DNA from: Hyphomicrobiales bacterium
GTDB taxonomy: Bacteria > Pseudomonadota > Alphaproteobacteria > Rhizobiales > Beijerinckiaceae
Assembly: GCA_026400535.1 (NCBI GenBank)
Contig: JAPLOU010000052.1
Span: forward strand, 1-54,714
Reading direction: 5' to 3'
Length of the DNA stretch: 54,714 nt
Within the stretch, counting starts at the first letter, position 1, and each line of letters begins with the position of its first letter. The notes below the pieces were generated by a model, which saw nothing but the letters and a program-made list of their open reading frames with translations, had not been told where the DNA came from and searched no databases. The translations under genes were made by a program, and so were the position numbers. Below, piece by piece: positions 37,715 through 46,203 of this stretch.

Positions 37715-39096
37715 AACCGCTGTCCCGCGCCGCTGCAATCGCCCGCGCCACCGATCATTTCGATGACGGGTCATTTCGCCGTGATCTGGCCGCCCGCGTC
37801 GCAATCCCGACCGAAAGCCAGAGCGCGACATCTGGGCCGGCGCTGGCTGAGTACATCCACGGCAACATGATCCCGGCTTTCACGGCGATGGGGTTCACCA
37901 ACCGCGTGCTCACCCATCCGAAGTCGAAGGGGCCGTTCCTGCTGGCCGAACGCATCGAGGATCCTGCCCTCTTGACCGTGTTTGGCTACGGCCATGGCGA
38001 CACCGTCCTCGGCATGGAAGGACGCTGGCGTGACCGGCTCGATCCCTGGGCGCTGACCGAAATCGACGGCCGCTGGTACGGGCGTGGCGTCGCCGACAAC
38101 AAGGGTCAGCACAGCGTCAACATGGCGGCGCTGAGCGCTGTGCTGGCCACGCGCGGGAAGCTCGGCTTCAATGTCCGCTATCTGATCGAAACCGGCGAGG
38201 AAACCGGCTCGCCGGGCTTGCGCGACCTGTGCGCCCAACATACGGACGCCTTCAAGGCCGATCTTCTGATCGCGTCGGACGGGCCGCGCCTGTCGGCGGA
38301 GCGGCCGACGATCTTTCTTGGCGCACGCGGCGCACTACAGCTCAACCTCACCATCAACGCCCGTGCCGGCGGGCATCATTCCGGCAACTGGGGTGGGCTT
38401 ATCTCGAATCCTGGCATCGTCCTTGCGCACGCGATCAGCCGCATTGTCGGCGCAAATGGCCAGATCCGCATACCGGAACTGGTTCCGAAGAACGGTATTC
38501 CGCCCTCGGTGCGCAGGGCGCTGGAGGGGCTTGTCGTCGATGGCGGGCCCGATGGGCCGGCGCTCGAGCCGTGGTGGGGTGAGCCGGGGTTGACCGGGGC
38601 TGAAAAGGTCTTCGGCTGGTGCAATTTCGAGGTCCTGGCCTTTGAGACGGGCGATCCGAAAGCGCCGGTCAACGCCATCCCGCCGCGGGCCTTCGCGCGC
38701 TGCCAGTTGCGATTCACGGTCGATGTCGACCACACTGATGTGATACCTGCGATCAAGCGGCATTTGGCGCGCGAAGGGCTCGGCATGGTCGAGGTGACCC
38801 CGGCACGTGATGAGGTCTTCGGGGCAACCCGGCTTGATCCGGAGGATCGATGGGTGGAGGTCGCCCGCGCCTCGCTGCAAGCGACCACGGGCATCAAACC
38901 TGCGATCCTGCCCAATCTCGGCGGCGCCCTGCCGAACGACATCTTTGCCGATGTGCTCGGGCTGAAGACAATCTGGGTGCCGCACTCCTATCCGGGCTGC
39001 TCGCAGCACGCGCCGGACGAGCATGTGCCCGCCGTCCTGTTCCGCGAGGGTCTGGCGATCATGGCAGGACTTTACTGGGACATCGCCGATGCCTGA
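37711..39096 (+). CDS. M20 family metallopeptidase
   Basis: Protein of 461 residues of the M20/M25/M40 family (dipeptidase, carboxypeptidase or acyl-amino-acid deacylase). Two-zinc ligands are visible: GYGHGDTV (His), GVADNKGQ (bridging Asp), TGEETGSPG (catalytic Glu then ligand Glu), ASDGP and the late HSYPGCSQHAPDEH. The dimerisation/lid region lies in the middle. The ATGA overlap with the transglutaminase gene shows it belongs to the operon, so it probably acts on the same peptide-like product. The exact substrate is unknown. Confidence 0.9.
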   Translation: MKPLSRAAAIARATDHFDDGSFRRDLAARVAIPTESQSATSGPALAEYIHGNMIPAFTAMGFTNRVLTHPKSKGPFLLAERIEDPALLTVFGYGHGDTVLGMEGRWRDRLDPWALTEIDGRWYGRGVADNKGQHSVNMAALSAVLATRGKLGFNVRYLIETGEETGSPGLRDLCAQHTDAFKADLLIASDGPRLSAERPTIFLGARGALQLNLTINARAGGHHSGNWGGLISNPGIVLAHAISRIVGANGQIRIPELVPKNGIPPSVRRALEGLVVDGGPDGPALEPWWGEPGLTGAEKVFGWCNFEVLAFETGDPKAPVNAIPPRAFARCQLRFTVDVDHTDVIPAIKRHLAREGLGMVEVTPARDEVFGATRLDPEDRWVEVARASLQATTGIKPAILPNLGGALPNDIFADVLGLKTIWVPHSYPGCSQHAPDEHVPAVLFREGLAIMAGLYWDIADA

Positions 39097-39099
39097 ACC

Positions 39100-40312
39100 A
39101 TACAGGTCCGGCGCCAGGACGGCCTCGATCTCGCCGGCCAGCCAGTCGGTCTGCTCGGCGGTGATCATCAGTGGGGGCGAGATACGGAGTGTGTGGTCAA
39201 TGGGTGTCCTTGACCAGGACGTCGCGCTCCTGGAGCAGTGCCCAGGAACGCTACGCGCCGCCGGCTTCGGGATGAAGCTCCACGGCGATCATCACGCCGC
39301 GCCCGCGCACATCGCGCATGATGCTGCTGCGGATGCTCGACAGGGCGCGCTTCAGCCGTTCGCCCTGCAAGGCAGCGTTCGCCATCATGTCTTCGTCCGT
39401 CACTATGCGCAGCGCAGCACAGGCGATGGCGCAGGCAAGCGGATTGCCGCCAAAGGCTGAGCCATGCTGCCCGGGTCTCAGAACGCCGAGCACGTCGCTG
39501 TCCGAAAGCACGGCCGAAACGGGATAGAACCTGCCAGACAGGGCCTTGCCGACCAGGGTGACGTCGGCTTCGATGCCCTCATGGGCTTCGGCCAGCAAGG
39601 CGCCGGTGCGGCCAAGACCCGTCTGGATCTCGTCGAGCACAAGGACGACGCTGGGCCGCGTGCACAGGTTGCGCACCCGCGTGACGTCGCCTGCGGGCGG
39701 GATAATCAGCCCTGCCTCGCCCCGGAATTGGCTCGACGAGAAAGGCTACCTTTTCAGGCGTGATCGCCGCTTCCAGCGCCGCCGCGTGCCGAACGGCACG
39801 CTCACGAAGCATGGCGCGAAAGGCCCGAACGAACTGCGGGCGGCCGGATCGGTGCTGAAGCTGACAATGCCGAGCGTTCGCCCATGGAAATTGCCGGCGC
39901 AGACGATGATCCTGGCCTTGTTCGCCGGAACGCCCTTGACCGCGTAGCCCCATTTGCGCACGGACTTGACCGCCGGCTCGACGGGCTCTGCGCCGCTGTT
40001 CATCGGCAGCACCTTGTGCGAGCCAGTCAGGCCGGCGATCTCCTCGTACAACAGGGCCAGCTGGTCATTGCGGAACGCGCGCGAGATCTGCGTCAGCTTG
40101 CCGGCCTGTTTCATCATCGCGGCCAGGATTCCGGGGTGGCCGTGACCCTGATTGACTGCCGAATCGGCCGACAGTCCGTCGAGATGGCGCTTGCCATTGA
40201 CATCCCAGACGAACACGCCTTCGCCTCACGCCAGCACGACATCGATCGGCTTGTAATCATGGGCCCTTAGCGTGCGCTCGATGGTCATGACATCGGTGTT
40301 CTGCATCGTCAT
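39100..40312 (-). pseudogene. rocD: Ornithine aminotransferase pseudogene
   Basis: Remnants of ornithine--oxo-acid transaminase run along the minus strand in three frames. From ATG 40312: IERTLRAHDYKPIDVVLA, then an in-frame TGA (40226-40228), then [17 protein letters not shown] through [19 protein letters not shown] and [16 protein letters not shown]. There is a one-base loss near 39789 (VPFG to [12 protein letters not shown]). A second frameshift lies near 39721 (VEPIPG to [11 protein letters not shown]), followed by [14 protein letters not shown] and the PLP lysine segment [20 protein letters not shown] lies at 39251-39253, and an extra base near 39200 precedes MITAEQTDWLAGEIEAVL. Two nonsense codons plus three frameshifts mean it is not functional. 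The 3' end abuts the convergent M20 gene. Confidence 0.9.
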
Positions 40313-40321
40313 GGCTGCCGC

Positions 40322-41305
40322 TCAGGCAACGTCGTGGCGCCGGACCGGCGCGCGGGCGGCGGGCAAGGCCTTGGCCAGAACCGTCCGCCCGAACAGGCTG
40401 CCGATCAGATCGACGGCCAGATGGGCGCTCTTGCCGCGATCATCCAGAAACGGGTTAAGTTCGACGATGTCGAGCGAACGGACGAGCCCGCTCTCGTACA
40501 GAAGCTCCATGATCAGGTGGGCCTCGCGATAGGTCAGTCCACCGTGCACCGGTGTGCCGACGCCGGGGGCAAGGACGGGATCGATCAGGTCAAGATCGAA
40601 GCTGACATGCAGATGCGTGGTTGCCGGATCGAGCCCGCCAAGCACCTGCCGCAGCAACGCCGCGACGCCAAACTCGTCAATCATGCGCATGTCAATGCAG
40701 TTCAGGCCATCCGCCGCTAGCGCCTCGCGCTCGTCCTTGTCGATCGAGCGCAGGCCGAGCAGGTGTACATCGCGATGCGCGATCGTCGGCGCGGCCGAGC
40801 CGGGCAGCAGGCCATGCAGGGCAGGCTCCCCCGTGAGGCAGGCCACGGACATGCCGTGCAGGTTCCCCGACGGGGATGTCGCAGGCGTGTTGTAGTCCGC
40901 ATGCGCATCGAGCCAGAGCACGACGAGGTTCCGCCCAGTCCGCTTGGCATGGGCCGCCGCGGCGCTGACCGTGCCTATCGACAGGCTGTGGTCTCCGCCC
41001 AGGAATATCGGCAGGCCGCCCTGCTCGAACAGCTCGAGCGAACGCTCACGGATCGCGCGGGTCCAGGCCAAGGCAGCGCCGTCATGTCGCCCGATGCCGC
41101 CCGGCTGCGACCCGGCAGGAAGCCCCACCAGTGGCGTCACATCGCCATGGTCGCGGACGGTATGTCCCAGCCCTTCGAGATGACCAGCCAGCCCGGCGAT
41201 GCGGAAAGCCTCTGGCCCCAGCGCCGCGCCACGCACGGACGCGCCGAGATCGAGCGGGATGCCGAGCAGCGAGACAAAGGAGGGTGAGGCATGGGCCTTG
41301 GGCAT
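40322..41305 (-). CDS. rocF: Arginase
   Basis: Hydrolyses L-arginine to ornithine and urea. About 327 residues. The two-manganese ligand motifs are intact: GGDHSLSIGT, WLDAHADYNTP and SFDLDLIDP. The start at 41305 (MPKAHASPSFVSLLGIPLDLGA) matches family length; longer starts at 41350 and 41371 exist without clear ribosome sites. The gene lies just upstream of the rocD pseudogene on the same strand, so it probably once formed a rocF-rocD operon, and diverges from an Lrp/AsnC regulator. Agmatinase or another ureohydrolase is less likely but shares the fold. Confidence 0.9.
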   Translation of the reverse strand: MPKAHASPSFVSLLGIPLDLGASVRGAALGPEAFRIAGLAGHLEGLGHTVRDHGDVTPLVGLPAGSQPGGIGRHDGAALAWTRAIRERSLELFEQGGLPIFLGGDHSLSIGTVSAAAAHAKRTGRNLVVLWLDAHADYNTPATSPSGNLHGMSVACLTGEPALHGLLPGSAAPTIAHRDVHLLGLRSIDKDEREALAADGLNCIDMRMIDEFGVAALLRQVLGGLDPATTHLHVSFDLDLIDPVLAPGVGTPVHGGLTYREAHLIMELLYESGLVRSLDIVELNPFLDDRGKSAHLAVDLIGSLFGRTVLAKALPAARAPVRRHDVA

Positions 41306-41433
41306 CGAGGCGGTCCAGTCGACAGTTCGTGAGAGCAACAAACCGATCATGCTATGGGGGAGCCTCAACATAAAGACAGCATTATCTTACATTTTGATCA
41401 TTATATAGCGATATGCCAGTCAGGAGATGCAAA
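41306..41433. promoter_or_regulatory. Divergent arginase / Lrp-AsnC control region
   Basis: Between the arginase start and the regulator start lies a stretch that is markedly A/T-rich for this genome (about 41369-41415), with a repeated ATTAT (in GCATTATC and TCATTATA). Such regions hold the operator of the adjacent Lrp/AsnC regulator in typical arrangements. The regulator's ribosome site AGGAG is at 41422-41426. No exact promoter boxes are called. Confidence 0.5.
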
Positions 41434-41868
41434 GTGTCAGGCGAAAAACAACTCGACGAGATTGACCGCAGGCTGATCGAATTGCTCAGGTCCGATGCGA
41501 GGCTGCCGGCTGTCGCGCTGGCGCGGCGCCTGTCGGTCGCGCGCGCCACCGTCCAGAACCGGATCGACAAGCTCATTGCGCAAGGCGTGCTGCTCGGGTT
41601 CACGATCAGGCTGCGCTCGGACACCGAAACCGGGGCCGTCCGGGCGCTGGCCTCACTCGAGATCCGCTCGGGCGACGCCAAGGCAGTTCTGGGGCTGCTC
41701 AAACGGGTGCCTGAAGTGCGGCGCATCTACTCGACCAACGGGCGATGGGACAAGGTGGTCGAACTCAACGCCACCGATCTGGCTGCGCTCGACCGGGCCA
41801 TTGCAGACATCCGCACGATCCGGGGCGTGTCGCACTCCGAGACATCGATTCTCTTGACAGAGCTGTGA
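41434..41868 (+). CDS. Lrp/AsnC family transcriptional regulator
   Basis: DNA-binding regulator of 144 residues. The N-terminal helix-turn-helix is LDEIDRRLIELLRSDARLPA followed by LSVARATVQNRIDKL; the C-terminal RAM ligand domain includes GAVRALASLEIR and ends HSETSILLTEL. The GTG at 41434 has AGGAG at 41422-41426 with ideal spacing and is preferred over the ATG at 41413. Divergent from arginase, so it probably controls arginine catabolism in response to arginine or ornithine, as relatives do. Confidence 0.9.
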   Translation: MSGEKQLDEIDRRLIELLRSDARLPAVALARRLSVARATVQNRIDKLIAQGVLLGFTIRLRSDTETGAVRALASLEIRSGDAKAVLGLLKRVPEVRRIYSTNGRWDKVVELNATDLAALDRAIADIRTIRGVSHSETSILLTEL

Positions 41869-42130
41869 GACGCCAATCCGTCGCATGGTGAATCCTCCGT
41901 CAACCGTCACAGGCATGAATCAAGCCTGAATCATTGAAATGATGACGCTTTCCGGAACAAGACGGTTTCCGGTGCGTGAATCCAATGGCGCGGCTTTCCG
42001 TCGTTTACCGACAATTTAGCGCGTATTTTAGATGCTTTTTCGCACCTGACCCCCATGCTCATCCTCAATGACCGGCACAAGAAACCGTCGGCATAGGAAA
42101 CCAAAGACAGAATTCAGGGTGGTATAGACA

Positions 42131-42400
42131 ATGGCACGTCAGATCATGGAAACAGCTGATGAAATGGAGAGCTCTCCGTTAGGAATGTCGGGGGAAGCGT
42201 ACTACGAACTGGGACTGAGCTATGCTTGCGGACGCTCCCATTCGATTGATTTGGTCTCTGCTCATAAGTGGTTCAACGTCGCATTGATGCAGGGCTATCG
42301 CGCCGCTGCCGAGCGCCGCGCCGAACTCGCTTTCGAGATGACACCCGAGCAGATCGCCACGGCGCTGCGCGAGGCACGGGCCTTCTTGACCCACCATTGA
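42131..42400 (+). CDS. Small Sel1-repeat-like protein
   Basis: Protein of 89 residues with one Sel1-type helical repeat: [20 protein letters not shown] followed by [20 protein letters not shown]. The C-terminal helix is [17 protein letters not shown]. Close small relatives are widespread in Hyphomicrobiales with no known function. The GGTGG upstream of the ATG is a weak ribosome site. The 262 bases before it hold no gene; they include A/T-richer DNA around 42000-42040 that could contain its promoter. Confidence 0.82.
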   Translation: MARQIMETADEMESSPLGMSGEAYYELGLSYACGRSHSIDLVSAHKWFNVALMQGYRAAAERRAELAFEMTPEQIATALREARAFLTHH

Positions 42401-42488
42401 GCGGAGGCATGATTGGCCGCTTGTGGGCATGGTGTGCGGCGGCTATAAGCGCGCCGCACCCCGATTTTGCCTGCAAGAGGATTTGTCC

Positions 42489-42911
42489 ATGGCCCCCCAG
42501 CGTACCTTCTCGATCATCAAGCCAGATGGCACCAAGCGCAATCTGACAGGCGCCGTGAACGCCGTGATCGAAGCTGCCGGCCTGAGGGTCGTGGCACAGA
42601 AGCGCATCCTCATGACCCGCGCCCAGGCCGAGACCTTCTATGCCGTCCACGCGGCACGCCCGTTCTTTGGCGAACTGTGCGAGTTCATGACCTCGGGCCC
42701 GGTCATTGTCCAGGTCCTCGAAGCCGAGAATGCGATTGCGAAGTACCGCGAGGTCATGGGCGCCACCAACCCGGCCAACGCCGCTGATGGCACCATCCGC
42801 AAGCTCTTCGCGCTGTCGGTCGGCGAAAACACCGTGCATGGCTCGGATGCGCCCGAAACCGCGGCCATCGAGATCGCCCAGTTCTTTGCAGGCAACGAGA
42901 TCGTCGGCTGA
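42489..42911 (+). CDS. ndk: Nucleoside diphosphate kinase
   Basis: Transfers the gamma-phosphate from ATP to nucleoside diphosphates by a phospho-histidine intermediate. 140 residues. It starts [18 protein letters not shown]; the active His117 is in the signature [17 protein letters not shown] upstream of the ATG is the ribosome site. A clear intrinsic terminator follows the stop. Confidence 0.96.
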   Translation: MAPQRTFSIIKPDGTKRNLTGAVNAVIEAAGLRVVAQKRILMTRAQAETFYAVHAARPFFGELCEFMTSGPVIVQVLEAENAIAKYREVMGATNPANAADGTIRKLFALSVGENTVHGSDAPETAAIEIAQFFAGNEIVG

Positions 42912-42936
42912 GCAGCGACGCTCCGGCATGACCAAT

Positions 42937-42959
42937 GGCCGCCGCAGGGCGGCCGTTTT
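42937..42959 (+). terminator. Intrinsic terminator of ndk
   Basis: GGCCGCC (42937-42943) and GGCGGCC (42948-42954) form a perfect seven-pair stem with loop GCAG, followed by GTTTTC. Confidence 0.75.
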
Positions 42960-43016
42960 CGTGTCCGGTGCCGGTTCTGGCTTGCGTTGCGCGCGCACCG
43001 CTGCAATTCATGGGGC

Positions 43017-45125
43017 ATGAACGCACAGCCGAAAATCGCCCGCCACGTCTCCGTCTGTCCGCATGACTGTCCGTCGGCCTGTTCGCTCGATGTCGAGGTT
43101 CTTGATGGCCGCACGATCGGGCGGGTCAGGGGGCACCGCGAACAGAGCTACACGGATGGCGTGATCTGCGCCAAGGTCGCGCGCTATGCCGAGCGGATCC
43201 ATCACCCGGACAGGGTGCTGCATCCGCTGAAGCGCGGCGGGCGGAAGGGCTCGGGCCAGTTCACGCAGATTTCGTGGGACGAGGCGCTCGATCTCACCGC
43301 AAGGGCCTTTCTCGAGGCCGAGGCGAAGCATGGCGCCGAAAGCATCTGGCCTTACTATTACGCCGGCACCATGGGCCTCGTGATGCGCGACGGCATCCAC
43401 CGCCTGCGCCATGTGAAAAAGTACTCGGGCCAGTACTCCACCATCTGCACGAACATGGCGTGGACCGGCTTCATCGCAGGCACGGGCAAGCTTGCAGGGG
43501 TCGATCCGCGCGAGATGGCCAAAGCAGGATGCATCGTGATCTGGGGCACCAATGCCGTACACACCCAGGTCAACGTCATGCACCATGCCATCAAGGCGCG
43601 GAAGGAAAACGGGGCCAGGATCGTCGTCATCGACATCTACCGCAACGCGACGGTCGAGCAGGCCGATCTTGGTCTGGTGCTGAAGCCAGGAACCGACGGC
43701 GCGCTCGCCTGCGCCGTGATGCATGTGCTGTTTCGCGACGGCCTGGCCGACCGCGACTATCTCGTCACGTATACGGACGTGCCAGCGGAGCTTGAAGCCC
43801 ATCTTCGGAGCCGTACGCCGGACTGGGCCAGCGCGATTACCGGCCTGAGCGTCGCCGAGATCGAGGCCTTTGCCCATCTGGTCGGAACAGTCCGGAACAC
43901 TTTCTTCCGCCTTGGCTACGGCTTTTCGCGCCAGCGCAACGGCGTCGTGAACATGCATGCAGCCCTCAGCATTGCTGCCGTCACCGGCGCCTGGCGCCAT
44001 GAGGGCGGCGGCGCGTTCCACAACAACGGCGCGATCTATGGCTGGGACAAGAGCCTGATCGAAGGTCTCGATGTGTTCGATCCGTCTGTCCGCAACCTTG
44101 ACCAGTCGCAGATCGGCCGCGTCCTCACAGGCGATGCAGAAGCACTCCGCCATGGGCCCCCGGTCACGGCCATGCTGATCCAGAACACGAATCCGGTTTC
44201 CGTGGCTCCTGAGCAGCGGCTCGTCAAGCGCGGTTTTGCGCGCGAGGACCTGTTCACCTGCGTGCACGAGCAGTTCATGACCGAAACCGCGATGATGGCG
44301 GATGTCATCCTGCCCGCTACCCAGTTCATGGAGCATGACGATCTGTATCAGGGAGGTGGTCACCAGCACGTGATGCTGGGGCCAAAGCTGATTGATCCGC
44401 CGGGCGAATGCCGCAGCAATCACGATGTTCTGGTCGGCTTGGCCGACCGCGTGGGCGCGCGCCATCGCGGCTTTGCGATGTCGCCGCGCGAGATCATCGA
44501 TTGGACCTTGAAGGCCTCAGGCCATGGCACCTATGCCGAGCTTGAGGCGGCGCGCTGGCTCGACGTCCAGCCCGATTTTCGCAAGGCGCACTACCTCGAC
44601 GGCTTTGCCTATCCGGGTGGCAAGTTCCGCTTCAGGCCGGACTGGCCGAAGGTGCCGAACAAGAATGATGGCGCTATGGGGCCTTGGATGGACATGCCTC
44701 AGCTGCCCGATCATTGGAACGTGATCGAGACGGCCGATGCCGAGCATCCGTTCCGGCTCGCCACCAGCCCGGCACGCAACTTTTTGAACTCGACCTTCAC
44801 CGAAACGCCGACCTCGATCCAGAAGGAAGCCGGTCCGCAACTGTTGATCCATCCCCAGGACGCGGCGGCCTGCGGCCTGACAGATGGCGCGGCTGTCGTG
44901 ATCGGGAATGCGCGCGGCGAGGTCAGGCTCTCGGTGCGCCTGTTCGACGGTGTGCAGCGTGGCGTGGTGATCGCCGAGTCGATCCATCCGAATGCGGCGC
45001 ATGCCAACGGAGAGGGGATCAACACGGTCACGGGGGCGGACGCGGTCGCGCCCTACGGCGGCGCGGCCTTCCATGACACCAAAGTCTGGGTCCGGGCGGG
45101 GCGAGAGCCTCGGCCTCTCAGTTGA
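43017..45125 (+). CDS. Molybdopterin oxidoreductase family protein
   Basis: Protein of 702 residues of the bis-MGD molybdenum enzyme superfamily. The N-terminal 4Fe-4S motif is Cys14, Cys18, Cys22 and Cys51 (CPHDCPSAC, DGVICAKV). The central molybdopterin domain includes IVIWGTNAVHTQVN and VVIDIYRNATVEQADLGL; the C-terminal dinucleotide-binding domain includes LLIHPQDAAACGLTDG. There is no Tat signal, so it is cytoplasmic. The group is often called BisC-like or assimilatory-type, but the substrate is not deducible. No electron-transfer subunit or cofactor gene is adjacent. The start is ATG at 43017, the first Met before the conserved RHVSVCPHDC. Confidence 0.88.
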   Translation: MNAQPKIARHVSVCPHDCPSACSLDVEVLDGRTIGRVRGHREQSYTDGVICAKVARYAERIHHPDRVLHPLKRGGRKGSGQFTQISWDEALDLTARAFLEAEAKHGAESIWPYYYAGTMGLVMRDGIHRLRHVKKYSGQYSTICTNMAWTGFIAGTGKLAGVDPREMAKAGCIVIWGTNAVHTQVNVMHHAIKARKENGARIVVIDIYRNATVEQADLGLVLKPGTDGALACAVMHVLFRDGLADRDYLVTYTDVPAELEAHLRSRTPDWASAITGLSVAEIEAFAHLVGTVRNTFFRLGYGFSRQRNGVVNMHAALSIAAVTGAWRHEGGGAFHNNGAIYGWDKSLIEGLDVFDPSVRNLDQSQIGRVLTGDAEALRHGPPVTAMLIQNTNPVSVAPEQRLVKRGFAREDLFTCVHEQFMTETAMMADVILPATQFMEHDDLYQGGGHQHVMLGPKLIDPPGECRSNHDVLVGLADRVGARHRGFAMSPREIIDWTLKASGHGTYAELEAARWLDVQPDFRKAHYLDGFAYPGGKFRFRPDWPKVPNKNDGAMGPWMDMPQLPDHWNVIETADAEHPFRLATSPARNFLNSTFTETPTSIQKEAGPQLLIHPQDAAACGLTDGAAVVIGNARGEVRLSVRLFDGVQRGVVIAESIHPNAAHANGEGINTVTGADAVAPYGGAAFHDTKVWVRAGREPRPLS

Positions 45126-45693
45126 AGCCCTGAAACGCCAGCTTCACCTCACGCCGCCGCGTGCCAGGCGGCTTGGGCTCGGCGCAGGACATGTACATGT
45201 GCAGCATCGTGCTGAGCACGAGGAAGATCATGGTCAGGTCGACCAGATCGAACACGCGCAGCTGGGCGATGCTGAAGCTCATGCCAAGGCAGATGACCGC
45301 GAAGACCAGCCCGATTTCGCGGATGCGCCGCTGGCCTTCCATGGCGCCGATGGCGCGCACCATGTAGTCGCGCGCCAGATCCGAATTCCAGTCCTTCTCG
45401 GCATCCTTGGAATAGCGCGCAAGCAGCCGCCAGTAGGACGAAATCGTGATGAGGCCGAACACCAGCGTGATCGCCGTGATCACGAAGCCGCGCATGAGGG
45501 CTGTGGAGATGATGGCGAGCACGGTGGCCATGATCGTCGCTGTCGCCAGATGGCGCAGGATGATGGGCATGGTCATCCCCATCTGCTCCTGCAGATGGCT
45601 GGCAAGGCGGTTGGCCCCGGTTACGCAAAAATCGTCAAGTCTGGCCAGCACGGTAGGGGTCCCCGAAAGGCAGGTTAACACTTCCTTTACCAT
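45118..45693 (-). CDS. Hypothetical membrane protein
   Basis: Protein of about 191 residues with four hydrophobic segments in two hairpins (about residues 41-60, 65-85, 125-145 and 150-170). A charged middle part is LARYSKDAEKDWNSDLARDY and the C-terminus is basic. I do not recognise a family. The start at 45693 is tentative; an ATG at 45735 would add 14 residues. Its end overlaps the convergent molybdopterin oxidoreductase by eight bases. Confidence 0.7.
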   Translation of the reverse strand: MVKEVLTCLSGTPTVLARLDDFCVTGANRLASHLQEQMGMTMPIILRHLATATIMATVLAIISTALMRGFVITAITLVFGLITISSYWRLLARYSKDAEKDWNSDLARDYMVRAIGAMEGQRRIREIGLVFAVICLGMSFSIAQLRVFDLVDLTMIFLVLSTMLHMYMSCAEPKPPGTRRREVKLAFQGFN

Positions 45694-45851
45694 AGCCTCG
45701 ACGCCAGGAACGCTCAAGCGCCGGGAGCCCGCCATCCGAAAACGGGGTTAATGCGGGCTGGCGCGAACTGCACACGACCGGGCCAATTGGCTTGACGGAC
45801 TCGGCGCGCTTTGCGACGACCACATGGCGAATGACATCAAGGGGTTTGACA

Positions 45852-46202
45852 ATGCGGACTTTGACCTTTCTTCTCGCTGGCGCCTTGTCGCTGGCTCCCA
45901 TGGCGGCGCTGGCTGCCGCCGGCCCGGCGCCACTTCCGGAGCCGGACCCAAAGACCAAGAAGATGTCGCGCTACCAAATCCAGCTGCGCACCTTTGACGC
46001 CTGCCTGATCACCCAGTCGCGCTTGCAGAACACGACGCGCGAAGCGGTCCACGCAGCGTGCAGCTGCTACGCCACGGCAACGGTCAAGTCCATGACCAAC
46101 AGCGAGATCCAGGCGTTCCGTGACACCAGCGTCTTCAATGACAGCACGCGCGAAAAGGCCCTGCAGCAGATCGACCGCTGCAAGCTGCCGCGCCCGGCCT
46201 GA
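45852..46202 (+). CDS. Small secreted Cys-containing protein
   Basis: Protein of 116 residues with a signal peptide (TLTFLLAGALSLAPMAALAAA). The mature part holds four cysteines in FDACLIT, HAACSCYAT and IDRCKL, suggesting two disulfides, and is otherwise helical and charged. AAGGGG upstream supports the ATG at 45852. No family recognised with certainty. It ends one base before the convergent purN. Confidence 0.75.
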   Translation: MRTLTFLLAGALSLAPMAALAAAGPAPLPEPDPKTKKMSRYQIQLRTFDACLITQSRLQNTTREAVHAACSCYATATVKSMTNSEIQAFRDTSVFNDSTREKALQQIDRCKLPRPA

Positions 46203-46203
46203 T

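Noticed and set aside
40226..40228. In-frame TGA of rocD as a selenocysteine or recoded codon
   Set aside because: It falls at a non-catalytic position that is normally Arg or similar, there is no SECIS-like need, and the same gene has four other lesions.
43008..44465. 485-codon minus-strand ORF across the molybdopterin oxidoreductase
   Set aside because: Antisense composition; the plus strand holds all cofactor motifs.
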